64,000 nucleotides of DNA from Thiothrix fructosivorans (GTDB lineage: Bacteria > Pseudomonadota > Gammaproteobacteria > Thiotrichales > Thiotrichaceae): the NCBI RefSeq assembly GCF_017349355.1, contig NZ_JAFMPM010000008.1:62001-126000 (forward strand), read 5' to 3'. Under the pieces are notes generated by a model. That model was given only the letters and a program-made list of their open reading frames with translations, was not told where the DNA came from and did no database searches. The translations under genes and the position numbers were made by a program. Positions 24,367 to 33,440 of the stretch are shown piece after piece. How positions within the stretch are numbered: the first letter of the stretch is position 1; each line of letters begins with the position of its first letter.

Positions 24367-25212
24367 TTAAAATGCAAACGTCAGGGTATCGGACGTAAAG
24401 TGATGTTGGCTGCCATCGTGATCAAACACCGCGACTGCCCCCTTAACCGTACTGCCTAAGGTGAAGCGTACATCGTCTTCATGACCGGTATTGAGCTTGC
24501 GACGTTGTTCCAGATGCCAGTACCCGTCTTTCCACACCCCTTTAGCTTTGATGTCATCCACACCTTCGGGAAGTTTTTCCAACGGGGCGTATTTGGGCAT
24601 GATGTCTTGCTGTTTTTTGAAATAGCGTTTGGTGGCATACGGTTCGCCGCCGAGATCGGTCGGGCGATTAATGTACAGGTTTGAACCATCCGGCAAGGTG
24701 GCTTTGTACGATTCGGTCATCGGCTGTTTGCTAATAATGGTGATTTTGTCATGGCTAATGCCAATCGGGTTGGTGCGTGCGGCTTTCCAGTTCCACATAT
24801 CGGCGGTGAATTCTTTGCCGGAAAACCAATTCGCGTCGTAATCACCTTTCATCGCAAATTCCAGCGCGAAACGGTCTTCGAGTTGTGGCCCTTCGACGTA
24901 TTTTTGTTGGGCTTCATCCCAGACACTGGGTTTATGCAGAATGTCTTGGGTGCTGTCTTCCCATGTGGTGTAGAAGAAGACTTCATCGCCGAAAATACCT
25001 GCTTTCAGCAAGACGGTTTTGGTGAGTTCAGGTTTACCGATGTAGGTGAGTTTTAGCGTCGTAGCAGTAATGTCTTGCCAGTCTTCGGCTGCACCGTCGA
25101 GTTGTGGCGCGGCTTTGAGTGTACCGATCTTGATTGTAGGTGTTTCAGCCTGTGCTAGGCTCAGTGCGCCGCATAGAATGAAAGCTGATGCCATCCGTAA
25201 TGGGTGTCTCAT
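24367..25212 (-). CDS. Periplasmic haem-binding protein, ethylbenzene-dehydrogenase gamma-like
   Basis: Exported protein of 281 residues with a signal peptide (MASAFILCGALSLAQA). The body resembles the b-type haem-binding gamma subunit of DMSO-reductase-like enzymes such as ethylbenzene dehydrogenase: LDGAAEDWQDI near the start, FFYTTWEDSTQD, the FALEFAMKGDYDANW region and a terminal HFTSDTLTF. Usually it accompanies molybdenum subunits or membrane cytochromes, but none is adjacent here, so it is an orphan. It lies 24 bp downstream of nothing on its own strand and is followed by the hybrid kinase gene, which may sense a related redox signal. Family call moderate. Confidence 0.72.
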   Translation of the reverse strand: MRHPLRMASAFILCGALSLAQAETPTIKIGTLKAAPQLDGAAEDWQDITATTLKLTYIGKPELTKTVLLKAGIFGDEVFFYTTWEDSTQDILHKPSVWDEAQQKYVEGPQLEDRFALEFAMKGDYDANWFSGKEFTADMWNWKAARTNPIGISHDKITIISKQPMTESYKATLPDGSNLYINRPTDLGGEPYATKRYFKKQQDIMPKYAPLEKLPEGVDDIKAKGVWKDGYWHLEQRRKLNTGHEDDVRFTLGSTVKGAVAVFDHDGSQHHFTSDTLTFAF

Positions 25213-25328
25213 GCGCTGTATCCCCGCTTATTTTTGAGTGTATTGGTAGCTGCGCGAACAATGTATTCTGTATGTTCCAGAATGGTATCAATAAAACTAT
25301 TTAATTGGAATAAGTTATTTTTTCCAAA

Positions 25329-25366
25329 AAAAAGCCTCGTAAGTCGTTGACTATACGAGGCTTTTT
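25329..25366 (-). terminator. Bidirectional terminator downstream of tRNA-Ser
   Basis: Thirteen-base stem AAAAAGCCTCGTA / TACGAGGCTTTTT with a 12-base loop. A and T runs on both sides let it work in both directions; it stops the tRNA transcript on the minus strand. Confidence 0.85.
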
Positions 25367-25372
25367 AAAAAA

Positions 25373-25460
25373 TGGCGGAAAAGGAGGGATTCGAACCCTC
25401 GATACGTTACCGTATACACACTTTCCAGGCGTGCTCCTTCGACCACTCGGACACTTTTCC
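25373..25460 (-). tRNA. tRNA-Ser (anticodon GGA)
   Basis: Read on the minus strand the molecule begins GGAAAAGTGTCCGAGTGG and ends CTTTTCC-G-CCA. The acceptor arms pair over seven bases and CCA is encoded. The anticodon loop CTGGAAA gives anticodon GGA (plus-strand TCC at 25424-25426). The long variable arm (GTATACGGTAACGTAT) is typical of class II serine tRNA, and the T-arm GGTTCGAATCC is intact. Length 88 bases. Confidence 0.95.
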
Positions 25461-25659
25461 GCAGGATTCTGACATTGGCAAAATCAAGGGCGCAATCCTA
25501 ACGCAGCAGCAGGTACTTGTAAACCGCCGTGGCAAACTTTTGTAGTAATTACACGGGTGTAGGGTGGCAATGTACAGTTAGTCGGTTAAAGTTCGACACT
25601 AATCCGGTGCTGGGCTAGCATGGCAATTGGGGTTTTCAACAAAAAATAATAATAAAGCC

Positions 25660-26715
25660 ATGTCATTTACTGCAAAATTTCAAACATTCATGCGTTGGTG
25701 GGGAGAAGGCTTATACAACGGTCTGCCGAACCCTGCACGTAAATTATTCCGTACCGAATTGCCGCGTTTGCTGTTGCAAGTGCAGGATGAACGCACCTTA
25801 GAAGCCGCGTGGTTGCAAGACGGCAAGAAGCAAACCTGTGGCAGAATCAACTTGCAAGACACCGATACGTCCCTGAGCAATTTGCTGCCCAAACACGCGC
25901 AACGCAAGCCGTACCAAGTCGAATTGTGCTTAGGGAAGGCGCAAGTGTTGGCGTTACAGCATTACTTTCCCGAAGCCGTGAAAGACAATCTCCAACAGGT
26001 ATTGAGTTATCAGTTGGATCGCTTAACGCCGTTTACGGCAGACAATGCCTTGTTTGATGCCCGCGTGGCGCAACACGATAAAGGGCGCAAAGAAATTCTC
26101 GCGGATATTGTTGTCGTGCCGAAATTGGTGGTGGAGCGTTTAAGCCGTCAGTTAAGCGAGTTGGGCATTGGGCTGATTCAAATCGTTTCCGTTGCAGGGG
26201 CGCATCCCGATATTAATTTATTGGCAAAGCAATCGGGGGCGACAACGCAACAATGGTCGCGTGTACCGCTGTACTTTTTTCTTGGCGCATTGGCGTTATC
26301 GTTAGCGATTCCCTTGGGTTACAAATACCGTCGCGTCGATCAAATCGACACCGCCTTGGCAGAAGTGCGCAAGTCGTCAGCAGAACAATTGTCGATTCGC
26401 GAAAAGTTGGTTGAAGCAGAAGACGCGCTGAAATTCATCGAAGACAAACGCAACACGATGCCAATGGCGTTGGATGTGGTGGAAAAATTATCCGCTCTAA
26501 TTCCCGATCATACGTGGTTGGAGCGCTTGGGCATTCAAGGCGGCAAGCTGGAAATTCGCGGCGAATCAGCGAAAGCCCTGACGTTGATTGACAGTTTGGA
26601 AGAAGCGCCCGAATTTGCCGATGTGCGTTTCAAATCCCCCGTCACCCGCAATAAAGACAATGGGCGTGACCGTTTCCATATTGAAGCCTCATTGGAGGTG
26701 TCTAATGCTGAATAA
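25660..26715 (+). CDS. gspL: Type II secretion inner-membrane protein, GspL-like
   Basis: Protein of about 351 residues. A cytoplasmic actin-like N-terminal domain is followed by one membrane helix (about residues 200-218, VPLYFFLGALALSLAIPLG) and a periplasmic coiled coil and ferredoxin-like PilN-type domain (ALIPDHTWLERLGIQGGKLEIRG). This matches GspL, which links the secretion ATPase to the pseudopilus. I chose the ATG at 25660 (MSFTAKFQ) over a TTG at 25627. The next gene begins within its last codons. The neighbours M, C-like and D support type II secretion over type IV pili, although PilM/N fusion remains possible. Confidence 0.78.
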   Translation: MSFTAKFQTFMRWWGEGLYNGLPNPARKLFRTELPRLLLQVQDERTLEAAWLQDGKKQTCGRINLQDTDTSLSNLLPKHAQRKPYQVELCLGKAQVLALQHYFPEAVKDNLQQVLSYQLDRLTPFTADNALFDARVAQHDKGRKEILADIVVVPKLVVERLSRQLSELGIGLIQIVSVAGAHPDINLLAKQSGATTQQWSRVPLYFFLGALALSLAIPLGYKYRRVDQIDTALAEVRKSSAEQLSIREKLVEAEDALKFIEDKRNTMPMALDVVEKLSALIPDHTWLERLGIQGGKLEIRGESAKALTLIDSLEEAPEFADVRFKSPVTRNKDNGRDRFHIEASLEVSNAE

Positions 26716-27313
26716 TGCGTCGTTACGGCAACATCACACCTTGCTGGCGTGGGGGTTGCTGGTGTTAGCTTTGGTGCTGGGGGTGTTTCTGATCATTATC
26801 CCCACGGTGCAAAAATCCTTGGAATTGACTGAAAAGGTTGAAACGGGCTACCAACAACTCTCACGTTTCCGGCAAATTGCCAATGCCACGCCGGAATTCA
26901 TGGCGGAATACGAGCGCGTGCAACAAAACGGGCTGGATAAGCTGTTTTACCCCGCAGGCATGACCTCGGCACAAGTCGCTAAGGAATTGCAAAAAAACCT
27001 CTCCACCGTGATTACTCGCGACAATGGCGTATTGGTTAGCTCAGAAGTACTGGATGAGCAACAAACGGCAGAGGAAGGGCAAGAAAAGTCAGTTTACCAA
27101 CGTGTTATGGTGAAGGCTGTGTTCCAAAGCAGCCCTGCGTTATTGCGTGAAGTCTTGCATCAGGCGTATCGAGCGCGTCCGTTAATGTTTGTGGAAAGTT
27201 TAGACGTGAAGCCTTTGGATGGTGAAGAAGGCAAAGATCAAGTGGTCAAAGCTGAAGTACAGATTTCAACGTACTGGCGTGGTGGGGAGGTGCAACATGA
27301 AACAGTGGATTAA
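26705..27313 (+). CDS. gspM: Type II secretion protein, GspM-like
   Basis: Bitopic membrane protein of 202 residues. The N-terminal helix (LLAWGLLVLALVLGVFLIII) is followed by a coiled coil and a ferredoxin-like domain (ATPEFMAEYERVQQNGLDKLFYPAG...). This matches the GspM family of the second type (T2SSM_b), which pairs with GspL in the inner membrane. It overlaps the upstream gene by 11 bp and the downstream gene by 17 bp, so the genes are tightly coupled. Start at the ATG at 26705 (MLNNASL), not at in-frame codons inside gspL. Confidence 0.75.
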   Translation: MLNNASLRQHHTLLAWGLLVLALVLGVFLIIIPTVQKSLELTEKVETGYQQLSRFRQIANATPEFMAEYERVQQNGLDKLFYPAGMTSAQVAKELQKNLSTVITRDNGVLVSSEVLDEQQTAEEGQEKSVYQRVMVKAVFQSSPALLREVLHQAYRARPLMFVESLDVKPLDGEEGKDQVVKAEVQISTYWRGGEVQHETVD

Positions 27314-28100
27314 CCCGCCGATACAAGCATTCTTGTGGCTAAGTGGTTTGGTCTTGTGCGCGTTGACCGGTTGGAGTTTTTTCAACTTACAACTCTTGGA
27401 AGAACAACAAAAGCATCCGTCAGACAATATTAGTGTGAAAATTCCTGATGCCAGTGCCTTGGATGCTCCCGACTTAAACAATTATCCACAAATAGTCAGC
27501 ACACCGCTGTTTTGGGAAGGGCGTAAAGCTATCGAACCGGAACCCATTGCTGCCGCCCCTGTTGCGCCAGTCGTACCCGTGGATACAACCTTACCGGAAG
27601 GGCGTTTGATTGGCATTATCGATATGGGCGCAAGCCTGTTTGCCATCATGGAAAACGCTGCGGGTGGCAGTGTGCATTTGCGCAAAGGCGATAAATGGGG
27701 CGCGTGGGATGTGACGGGAATTGACCCTGACCGTTTGCTGCTAGGGATAGGGGATCAGGAACAAGTGATTCCGCTAGTGGCTGATTTCACCGCTCCACAA
27801 GAAAGCCCACAAGTGGCGCAAGCCCGTGTTGTGCAACAGCAGGCAGCACAACAACAAGCGGCAATGCGTGCTGCTCCTCCTGTCGCCCAGCCAATGGCTG
27901 CACCACCGGTAGCTATGGCACAAGCCGCTGGCAGTGTCCCCGCTGGCGCTGGTTTGCCGTTTCCCGCCGATACCGAGAAGCAGCCGCCCGCCTTGTCTGT
28001 TAATGATGCGCTGGAAGCACGTCAGCGTTTAATGGCTTCACGTTGGGGTGGCTTAACCGGAGAAGGGCAGGAACAAGCGCCACCCAATACGGGAAGATAG
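27297..28100 (+). CDS. Type II secretion protein C-like (GspC/PilP-type HR domain)
   Basis: Protein of 267 residues with an N-terminal membrane helix (AFLWLSGLVLCALTGWSFF). A periplasmic domain follows whose core LPEGRLIGIIDMGASLFAIMENAAGGSVHLRKGDKWGAW has the beta pattern of the homology region of GspC or PilP. That domain contacts the secretin. The C-terminal third is a low-complexity Ala/Gln/Pro-rich tail (QQQAAQQQAAMRAA). The position between the M-like and secretin genes fits GspC. Overlaps gspM by 17 bp. Confidence 0.72.
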   Translation: MKQWINPPIQAFLWLSGLVLCALTGWSFFNLQLLEEQQKHPSDNISVKIPDASALDAPDLNNYPQIVSTPLFWEGRKAIEPEPIAAAPVAPVVPVDTTLPEGRLIGIIDMGASLFAIMENAAGGSVHLRKGDKWGAWDVTGIDPDRLLLGIGDQEQVIPLVADFTAPQESPQVAQARVVQQQAAQQQAAMRAAPPVAQPMAAPPVAMAQAAGSVPAGAGLPFPADTEKQPPALSVNDALEARQRLMASRWGGLTGEGQEQAPPNTGR

Positions 28101-28227
28101 GCAGTCTTTATCCGATAAGCTGTACTTTTTATTAAAATGATAAACCATTAGTATAGTTAAAACAGAACTCGGTGGCGTGTGTCAGCTTGGGTCATACAAT
28201 AAAAATAAAAACAAATGGGGTTAGCTT

Positions 28228-30516
28228 GTGAAATACAAGGGCAGCATTGTAGGGCTGGTCAGTGTGGCGGTACTTATGTCCGCTTGCACATCAATAAAAG
28301 GCAGTCCAGGTTATCGCAGTAACATCAAAAACAACAGTGGTTTTCAACGCAGCGACGCGGTGCGCGAATTAGCGCCCAGCGCGGTGGGTTTATCGCGTCC
28401 GGTCTTGCGCCCTGCGGATACCGGCAGTGTGCAGACTGTCGGTTATCGTGAAGAAAACCGCAATACACCGGCTTGGGATGCGATGCCATCGGGTTCAAAC
28501 AGTGCGAACAAATCCAGTAAGCAAGGCGATGTGGAGCTAATCCTCGGCAACCACGATTATTACCGTTCCGATGTGAAACGTCCTGACGTGGCGAATAAAG
28601 CCAGCAAAGGCGCAGGCATTGCCCTGAACTTCGAGCGTGCCAGCATCCGCGAAGTGGTTAAGGTCGTGTTGGGCGACATCCTCAAAGAAACCTACACCGT
28701 CGAACCGGGGGTAGAGGGCGAAGTCACCATCAATTCCACCGACCCGATTGAACGCGATGCACTGATTCCGACCTTGGAATCCTTGCTGCAAACCCAAGGG
28801 GCGGTGCTCTACAAAGACGATACTGGGAATTATCGCGTGGCGGCACGCGCAAATCTGAAAGGGCGCGGCTTTATGCCGTCTACAGGTTCAATTAAGCCGG
28901 GTTACAGTATGCAGGTAGTAACATTACGTTACATACCGGTTGCCGAAATGCAGAAAATCCTCGAACCGCTAGCTAGCCCGGATGCGTTTGTGCGGGTTGA
29001 TCCGAACCGCAATATGTTGGTATTGGCAGGCACAAGCTCCGAGCTGGCGAACTTAATGGCGACGATCAAGACGTTTGACGTGGATGTATTGAAAGGCATG
29101 TCGGTTGGTTTGTACCGTGTTAAAAACGTGGAAGCGGGCGTGGTGGCGAAAAACCTCGATGCATTGTTCGGCGAAAGCGGCAATAGCCCAATGGCAGGCA
29201 TGATCAAAATCATGCCGATTGAGCACATGAATAGCATCATGATCATTTCCGCCAATGCCGATTACCTCAAGGATATGAAGGACTGGGTAGACCGTTTCGA
29301 CCAGGTAAGTCCGACGGCTGGGCAGCAACTGTTTGTTTACCAAGTGCAAAACGGCGATTCTGAACACTTGGCCGATATGCTCAACCAGATTTTTGGCGGC
29401 AAGAAAAGCAGCAGTAAAAAGAGTGGCTTACCGGGTAGTAATGCCTCAAGCCTTGCGCCGGGTTTAGAGCCTGCCAGCGTGGGGGCGGATGGTCAGCCCG
29501 TGGCAGCAGCGGCTGAACCGGCTAAAACCATGTTGGGTGGTACAGGTGATACGGGCGGCGAAGGGTTGAGCATTAACCCCGATGCGGAAGTACGCATTGT
29601 CTCCGATAAGACCAACAATTCTTTGATGATTATGTGTGCTGAAGATACTTACAAGCAGATTCAGGAATCGCTGAAACGTTTGGATGTGATGCCGATGCAG
29701 GTGCAGGTGGAAGCCTCGATCATGGAAGTGACCTTGACTGACGGGCTGGAATACGGCTTGCAATGGTACTTCAAGAACAATGGCAATGCGTTCGGGGCGA
29801 ATGGTGTGGGCGGTTTAGGGGCTAATGCCAATGGCTATACGACACCGGGCGGTTTCTCGTTCTCGGCGACCTTGGGAGCGGAACGGGTGATGGGTGCGGT
29901 CAATGCCTTGGCGCGGGAATCCAAAGTACGCGTGTTGTCTTCACCGTCGGTGTTGGTGTTGGATAATCAAACGGCATCCATCAAAGTGGGTGATCAGCAA
30001 CCTGTCTTTACGGGGAGCTTGTCTACCGCCAGTGGTAGTGCTTCAGGGCTGACCACGGCGACGACGGTGCAGTACAAAGATACCGGGGTTTCTTTGCAGG
30101 TAACGCCGCACGTTAATGCCAACGGGCTGGTAAAAATGGACATCCAGCAAGACATTACCGACGTGGGCGAAGTGGATTCTGCCACCGGCAATCGCAGCTT
30201 CTTGCAACGTAACATCAAGAGCAACGTCGCGGTGAAAAGCGGTGAAACGGTGGTGTTGGGCGGTTTGATTCGCGATAACAATACGGAAGGGCGCAATGGC
30301 GTACCCGGTTTGAGCAAGTTACCTGTGATTGGCGGCGCATTCAGCGGCACGAGCAAAGGCGGCAAGCGCACCGAATTGTTGGTCATGATTACGCCGACGG
30401 CGATTACCAGCCAGCGCGATTTGGTGAAAACCGGCGAGGAAATGCGCGAGCGCATGAAAAGTCTGATGGATGGGGATAAATTCCTCCCACAATTGAAGGG
30501 GCAATATGTTGAATAG
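28228..30516 (+). CDS. gspD: Type II secretion secretin
   Basis: Outer-membrane secretin of 762 residues, a lipoprotein (lipobox VLMSAC near residue 20). Order: a variable linker to about 120, an N0 domain (IALNFERASIREVVKVVLGDIL), N1-N3 repeats (MQVVTLRYIPVAEMQKILEPL, GLYRVKNVEAGVVAKNLDALF, LFVYQVQNGDSEHLADMLNQIFGG) with a Gly/Ser-rich insert in N3. The C-terminal secretin domain has VRVLSSPSVLVLDNQTASI, VTPHVNANGLV and a LVMITPTAI end. It forms the outer-membrane channel of type II secretion. The start is GTG at 28228. The next gene begins inside its last codons. Confidence 0.92.
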   Translation: MKYKGSIVGLVSVAVLMSACTSIKGSPGYRSNIKNNSGFQRSDAVRELAPSAVGLSRPVLRPADTGSVQTVGYREENRNTPAWDAMPSGSNSANKSSKQGDVELILGNHDYYRSDVKRPDVANKASKGAGIALNFERASIREVVKVVLGDILKETYTVEPGVEGEVTINSTDPIERDALIPTLESLLQTQGAVLYKDDTGNYRVAARANLKGRGFMPSTGSIKPGYSMQVVTLRYIPVAEMQKILEPLASPDAFVRVDPNRNMLVLAGTSSELANLMATIKTFDVDVLKGMSVGLYRVKNVEAGVVAKNLDALFGESGNSPMAGMIKIMPIEHMNSIMIISANADYLKDMKDWVDRFDQVSPTAGQQLFVYQVQNGDSEHLADMLNQIFGGKKSSSKKSGLPGSNASSLAPGLEPASVGADGQPVAAAAEPAKTMLGGTGDTGGEGLSINPDAEVRIVSDKTNNSLMIMCAEDTYKQIQESLKRLDVMPMQVQVEASIMEVTLTDGLEYGLQWYFKNNGNAFGANGVGGLGANANGYTTPGGFSFSATLGAERVMGAVNALARESKVRVLSSPSVLVLDNQTASIKVGDQQPVFTGSLSTASGSASGLTTATTVQYKDTGVSLQVTPHVNANGLVKMDIQQDITDVGEVDSATGNRSFLQRNIKSNVAVKSGETVVLGGLIRDNNTEGRNGVPGLSKLPVIGGAFSGTSKGGKRTELLVMITPTAITSQRDLVKTGEEMRERMKSLMDGDKFLPQLKGQYVE

Positions 30517-30904
30517 AAATACCGTGAGTGTGCTGCTGGCAGGTGCGCTGCTGGCAGCGTGCAGCCCAGCCGAAACCGTGCTGAAAGACCACGCCCAACA
30601 ACGTTGGGATGCGCTGATCAGCGGTGATGTCGAAAGGGCATACGTGTATTACACCGATGCGTTTAAAGCCACCACAACCCCCGAAGCCTTTCGCCGTAAA
30701 GCGTCAGGCACAGGGTTGTGGAACAAAGCGCAGGTGAAACAGGTTCAGTGCGACGCCTCCGGCAAGCGCTGTCAGGTCGATGTGGATGTTACGGTTTCGA
30801 TGAAAATGCGCGGACTGAGCACGCCGGTAGAAACCAGCGATGTTGTGCACGAAACATGGGTCAAGGATGGCTGGTTTTCGGACTGGCGGTACGTAAAACA
30901 GTAA
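30506..30904 (+). CDS. Small lipoprotein coupled to gspD
   Basis: Predicted lipoprotein of 132 residues with lipobox ALLAAC. The mature part resembles the NTF2-like folds often seen in secretion-system accessory proteins (QRWDALISGDVERAYVYYTDAFKA, then a beta-rich end WVKDGWFSDWRYVKQ), with two cysteines (VQCDASGKRCQV) that may form a disulfide. It overlaps gspD by 11 bp, so it could be a pilotin-like or assembly factor for the secretin, an inference from position only. Confidence 0.72.
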   Translation: MLNRNTVSVLLAGALLAACSPAETVLKDHAQQRWDALISGDVERAYVYYTDAFKATTTPEAFRRKASGTGLWNKAQVKQVQCDASGKRCQVDVDVTVSMKMRGLSTPVETSDVVHETWVKDGWFSDWRYVKQ

Positions 30905-31050
30905 ATGTGGTGATCAAAATAATTTATGTATTACGTATAATGGTCTGGTCATCCCCAGTCACTTTTGGGTCTGGGAACAAATAGATTTAAAACAGTAAAT
31001 CTTTCAATACTCCGTCAACAATATAAAAGATAGAACCAGGAGGCACGCAA

Positions 31051-32589
31051 GTGTTCAAGAAAAATAAAGTCGCCATCAGTGTCGTTACCGGCATTCTCGG
31101 CTTAGCGGGGGTCATGACGAGTGCGCAAGCGGTGCATGTCAACCAAGATGGCACGGGTCAAGTGCTGCTGTTCCCTTATTACAATGCGAATGACGGTTAT
31201 GTCACTAACGTCAATTTGGTGAACTCTACGGATCAAACCAAGGCGGTCAAAATCCGTTTCCGCGAAGGCAAAAGCAGTAATGACGTGCTGGACTTCAACA
31301 TTTACATGTCGCCTGAAGACATCTGGACAGGTAGCGTTAAAGCCGGTGATGACGGCAAAGGCAATATGGTCGGTACACTGAGTACATCTGACCGCACCTG
31401 TACCTTGCCAGCCTTGGCTTCTTGTGCGGATGGCAAATGCCAAGCAGAAGTGCCGTTTACAGGGCATAACCTGTACAAAGGTGTAACCGCTGCGGATACA
31501 CGCGAGGGCTATATTGAAGTCATCGAAATGGGTGTCGTCGAAGACACCGCTGTAAAAGCCGGTGTTTTGCATAAAAATGGTGCTCCAACTGACTGTAAAA
31601 CGATTGAAGCAGCGTGGACACCGAGTACTAGCGGCGGCAAAGGCACGTTCTCACAAGGTGCGGGCACGGCGGCGGCAGGTGTGAGCGCACCGACGGGCGG
31701 CTTGTTTGGTTCATCGGCGATTGTGAACGTTGGCAAAGGTTCGGCTTACGCACTCGACCCAGTGGCTATCGACAACTACACGACGCAAGCCCAACATTAC
31801 CTGTCGCATGACCCGGATAACTTCCTGTTGCCATCACTGGCTTCCGGTAATGTGGCCAGCAGTAGCGTTATGACCAAGACCAGCACGGGTGAAAACGAAA
31901 TGGTCGTTACCCAATGGACAGCGCAAAAAGATGCGTGCTTGGAAGACAAGGATGAGCTGACCCCACAATGCGGCACGAACCCTTACCCGATTGCCCACGT
32001 TTTGTTAGCACCGCATTTGATGAACGAATACTTCCTCGACCCTACCGATGGCTATGACGGTCATACGGATTGGGTCGTCACCTTCCCGATGAAGAAACAC
32101 GGCATTAATGCCGCAACGACCGACGTAGTAGCTACCTTTGAAAACGGCATCTTTGACCGTGAAGAAGGGCGGGCCGGTTGGGTTGCATCCAGTGGTACAT
32201 CATTCGGTTTCTCCCCGCCGATCGGTATGGGTAATGTGAAAGTGGATGATTCCAGCTTGCTGAACCGCGAAGTGAACGTGATCAGCTTCAAGTCCAGTGA
32301 CCCATCCTATGATGCTAGCCGCACGTTGTTGTCGAGCGACTCCAAGCAAAGCGTGAGCGTGGGTGCATTTGTGAGCGGTTGGGCGCGGTTGTCCTTCCCT
32401 GGTTACAGCTTGTCTAGCGGCTTCCAGTCTGCACAAGGTTACAGTGCGAAACCGAGTACTTACACGGCTGATAGCAATGTGTACAAAGGTGTTCCTGCGA
32501 CTGGCGCGGCTTTCTTGGAAGGCAACGTCAGTGCTAACCCGAATGCTCGCTTCGGCGATGCGCTGCCATACAAAGTTCAGCGCGATTAA
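31051..32589 (+). CDS. Large secreted protein of unknown function
   Basis: Exported protein of 512 residues. The signal peptide (ISVVTGILGLAGVMTSAQA) is followed by AVHVNQDGTGQVLLFPYYNANDG and a VNLVNSTDQTKAVKIRFREGK segment. This pattern recurs in uncharacterised surface proteins of Gammaproteobacteria, as far as I recall. Four cysteines occur (CTLPALASCADGKC, CLEDKDELTPQCG). It has a strong AGGAGG site before its GTG start and its own terminator, suggesting high expression. Lying right after the type II secretion genes it may be a secreted substrate or surface-layer component; that is inference. Confidence 0.75.
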   Translation: MFKKNKVAISVVTGILGLAGVMTSAQAVHVNQDGTGQVLLFPYYNANDGYVTNVNLVNSTDQTKAVKIRFREGKSSNDVLDFNIYMSPEDIWTGSVKAGDDGKGNMVGTLSTSDRTCTLPALASCADGKCQAEVPFTGHNLYKGVTAADTREGYIEVIEMGVVEDTAVKAGVLHKNGAPTDCKTIEAAWTPSTSGGKGTFSQGAGTAAAGVSAPTGGLFGSSAIVNVGKGSAYALDPVAIDNYTTQAQHYLSHDPDNFLLPSLASGNVASSSVMTKTSTGENEMVVTQWTAQKDACLEDKDELTPQCGTNPYPIAHVLLAPHLMNEYFLDPTDGYDGHTDWVVTFPMKKHGINAATTDVVATFENGIFDREEGRAGWVASSGTSFGFSPPIGMGNVKVDDSSLLNREVNVISFKSSDPSYDASRTLLSSDSKQSVSVGAFVSGWARLSFPGYSLSSGFQSAQGYSAKPSTYTADSNVYKGVPATGAAFLEGNVSANPNARFGDALPYKVQRD

Positions 32590-32653
32590 GTTGACTTCTC
32601 GACAATCTCCTTGGTGACGTGACTTGGTTGGGACTTTCTCCGGGAGAGAAACA

Positions 32654-32684
32654 GGTGGCAAGGGTTTCCTTTGCCGCCTTTTAT
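32654..32684 (+). terminator. Rho-independent terminator after the secreted protein
   Basis: GGTGGCAA pairs with TTGCCGCC (one G-T pair) around a GC-rich loop, followed by TTTTATT. Confidence 0.7.
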
Positions 32685-32717
32685 TGGTTGTAGGCTTGCT
32701 ATTTGGTAATCATCGTT

Positions 32718-33440
32718 ATGCTGCGTAACTTAACTTTCGCGCTGCTGTGCGCGTGTGCGTTTCCGGCTGTGGCTGCGCCCGCCGAAACCGCTTTCATCCG
32801 TGATGCTTTAGTGAAACAGGGGCTAGACAAAGGCTTGGATAAAAGCCCTGAGTTGGAAAAACGCGTCACCGAATTCCGTAACGAACAACTGGCGCGGCTG
32901 GCGCTGGATGCTGCCCGCGATGAGGGTATGCCTGATTTTTCTGCGCGTGCCGAAGAGCTGTATCAAGCCCGCATGGCGCAGCAATACCAATTGCCGTTAC
33001 GTTTGCGCGTGCGTGCCTTGGAATTAACCATTCCCGACGGTAAAGAAACCGAGATTCGCGCCAAACTCGCCAGTCTCCGTGCAGACATTGCGGCAGGTAA
33101 AACCGAGTTTAAAGCGGCAGTATTGGCAAACAGCACCGCCGCCGATTTAAAACTCACCGAAGGCGATTCGCAGTGGTTTCAACAAGGGCAAAAACCGGAT
33201 GTGTTTTTCGAGACTGCCGCCCAATTGTCTGTGGATAAGCCACTCAGCGAGGTGTTTATTCACCAGAAAACGGCTTATCTGCTGGCATTTATCGACAAAA
33301 AAGCCCCTGAAACACGTACCTTCGCCGAAGTGAAACCTGAAATTATTGCTGAACTGCAACAAGAATACCGCGAAGACCGTGAAAAAACGCTCATCGAGGC
33401 ATTAAAAGCCGAGTTTCTTACGCAGAATCCTGTGAAGTGA
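32718..33440 (+). CDS. Periplasmic PpiC/SurA-like peptidyl-prolyl isomerase
   Basis: Exported protein of 240 residues with a signal peptide (LTFALLCACAFPAVAAPA). An N-terminal helical chaperone region precedes a parvulin-type domain: RVRALELTIPDGKETEIRAKL, EGDSQWFQQGQKPDVFFETAAQLSVDKPLSEVF and a final YLLAFIDKKAP. These follow the order of parvulins, though it is divergent and may lack isomerase activity. The ATG at 32718 is taken over an upstream TTG. It overlaps the permease start by 4 bp, so it belongs to the polysaccharide operon and may help assemble export components. Confidence 0.7.
   Translation: MLRNLTFALLCACAFPAVAAPAETAFIRDALVKQGLDKGLDKSPELEKRVTEFRNEQLARLALDAARDEGMPDFSARAEELYQARMAQQYQLPLRLRVRALELTIPDGKETEIRAKLASLRADIAAGKTEFKAAVLANSTAADLKLTEGDSQWFQQGQKPDVFFETAAQLSVDKPLSEVFIHQKTAYLLAFIDKKAPETRTFAEVKPEIIAELQQEYREDREKTLIEALKAEFLTQNPVK

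Noticed and set aside
25560-25660. TTG at 25627 as the start of the GspL-like gene
   Set aside because: No ribosome site and no family similarity in the added residues; the ATG at 25660 gives the normal N-terminus.
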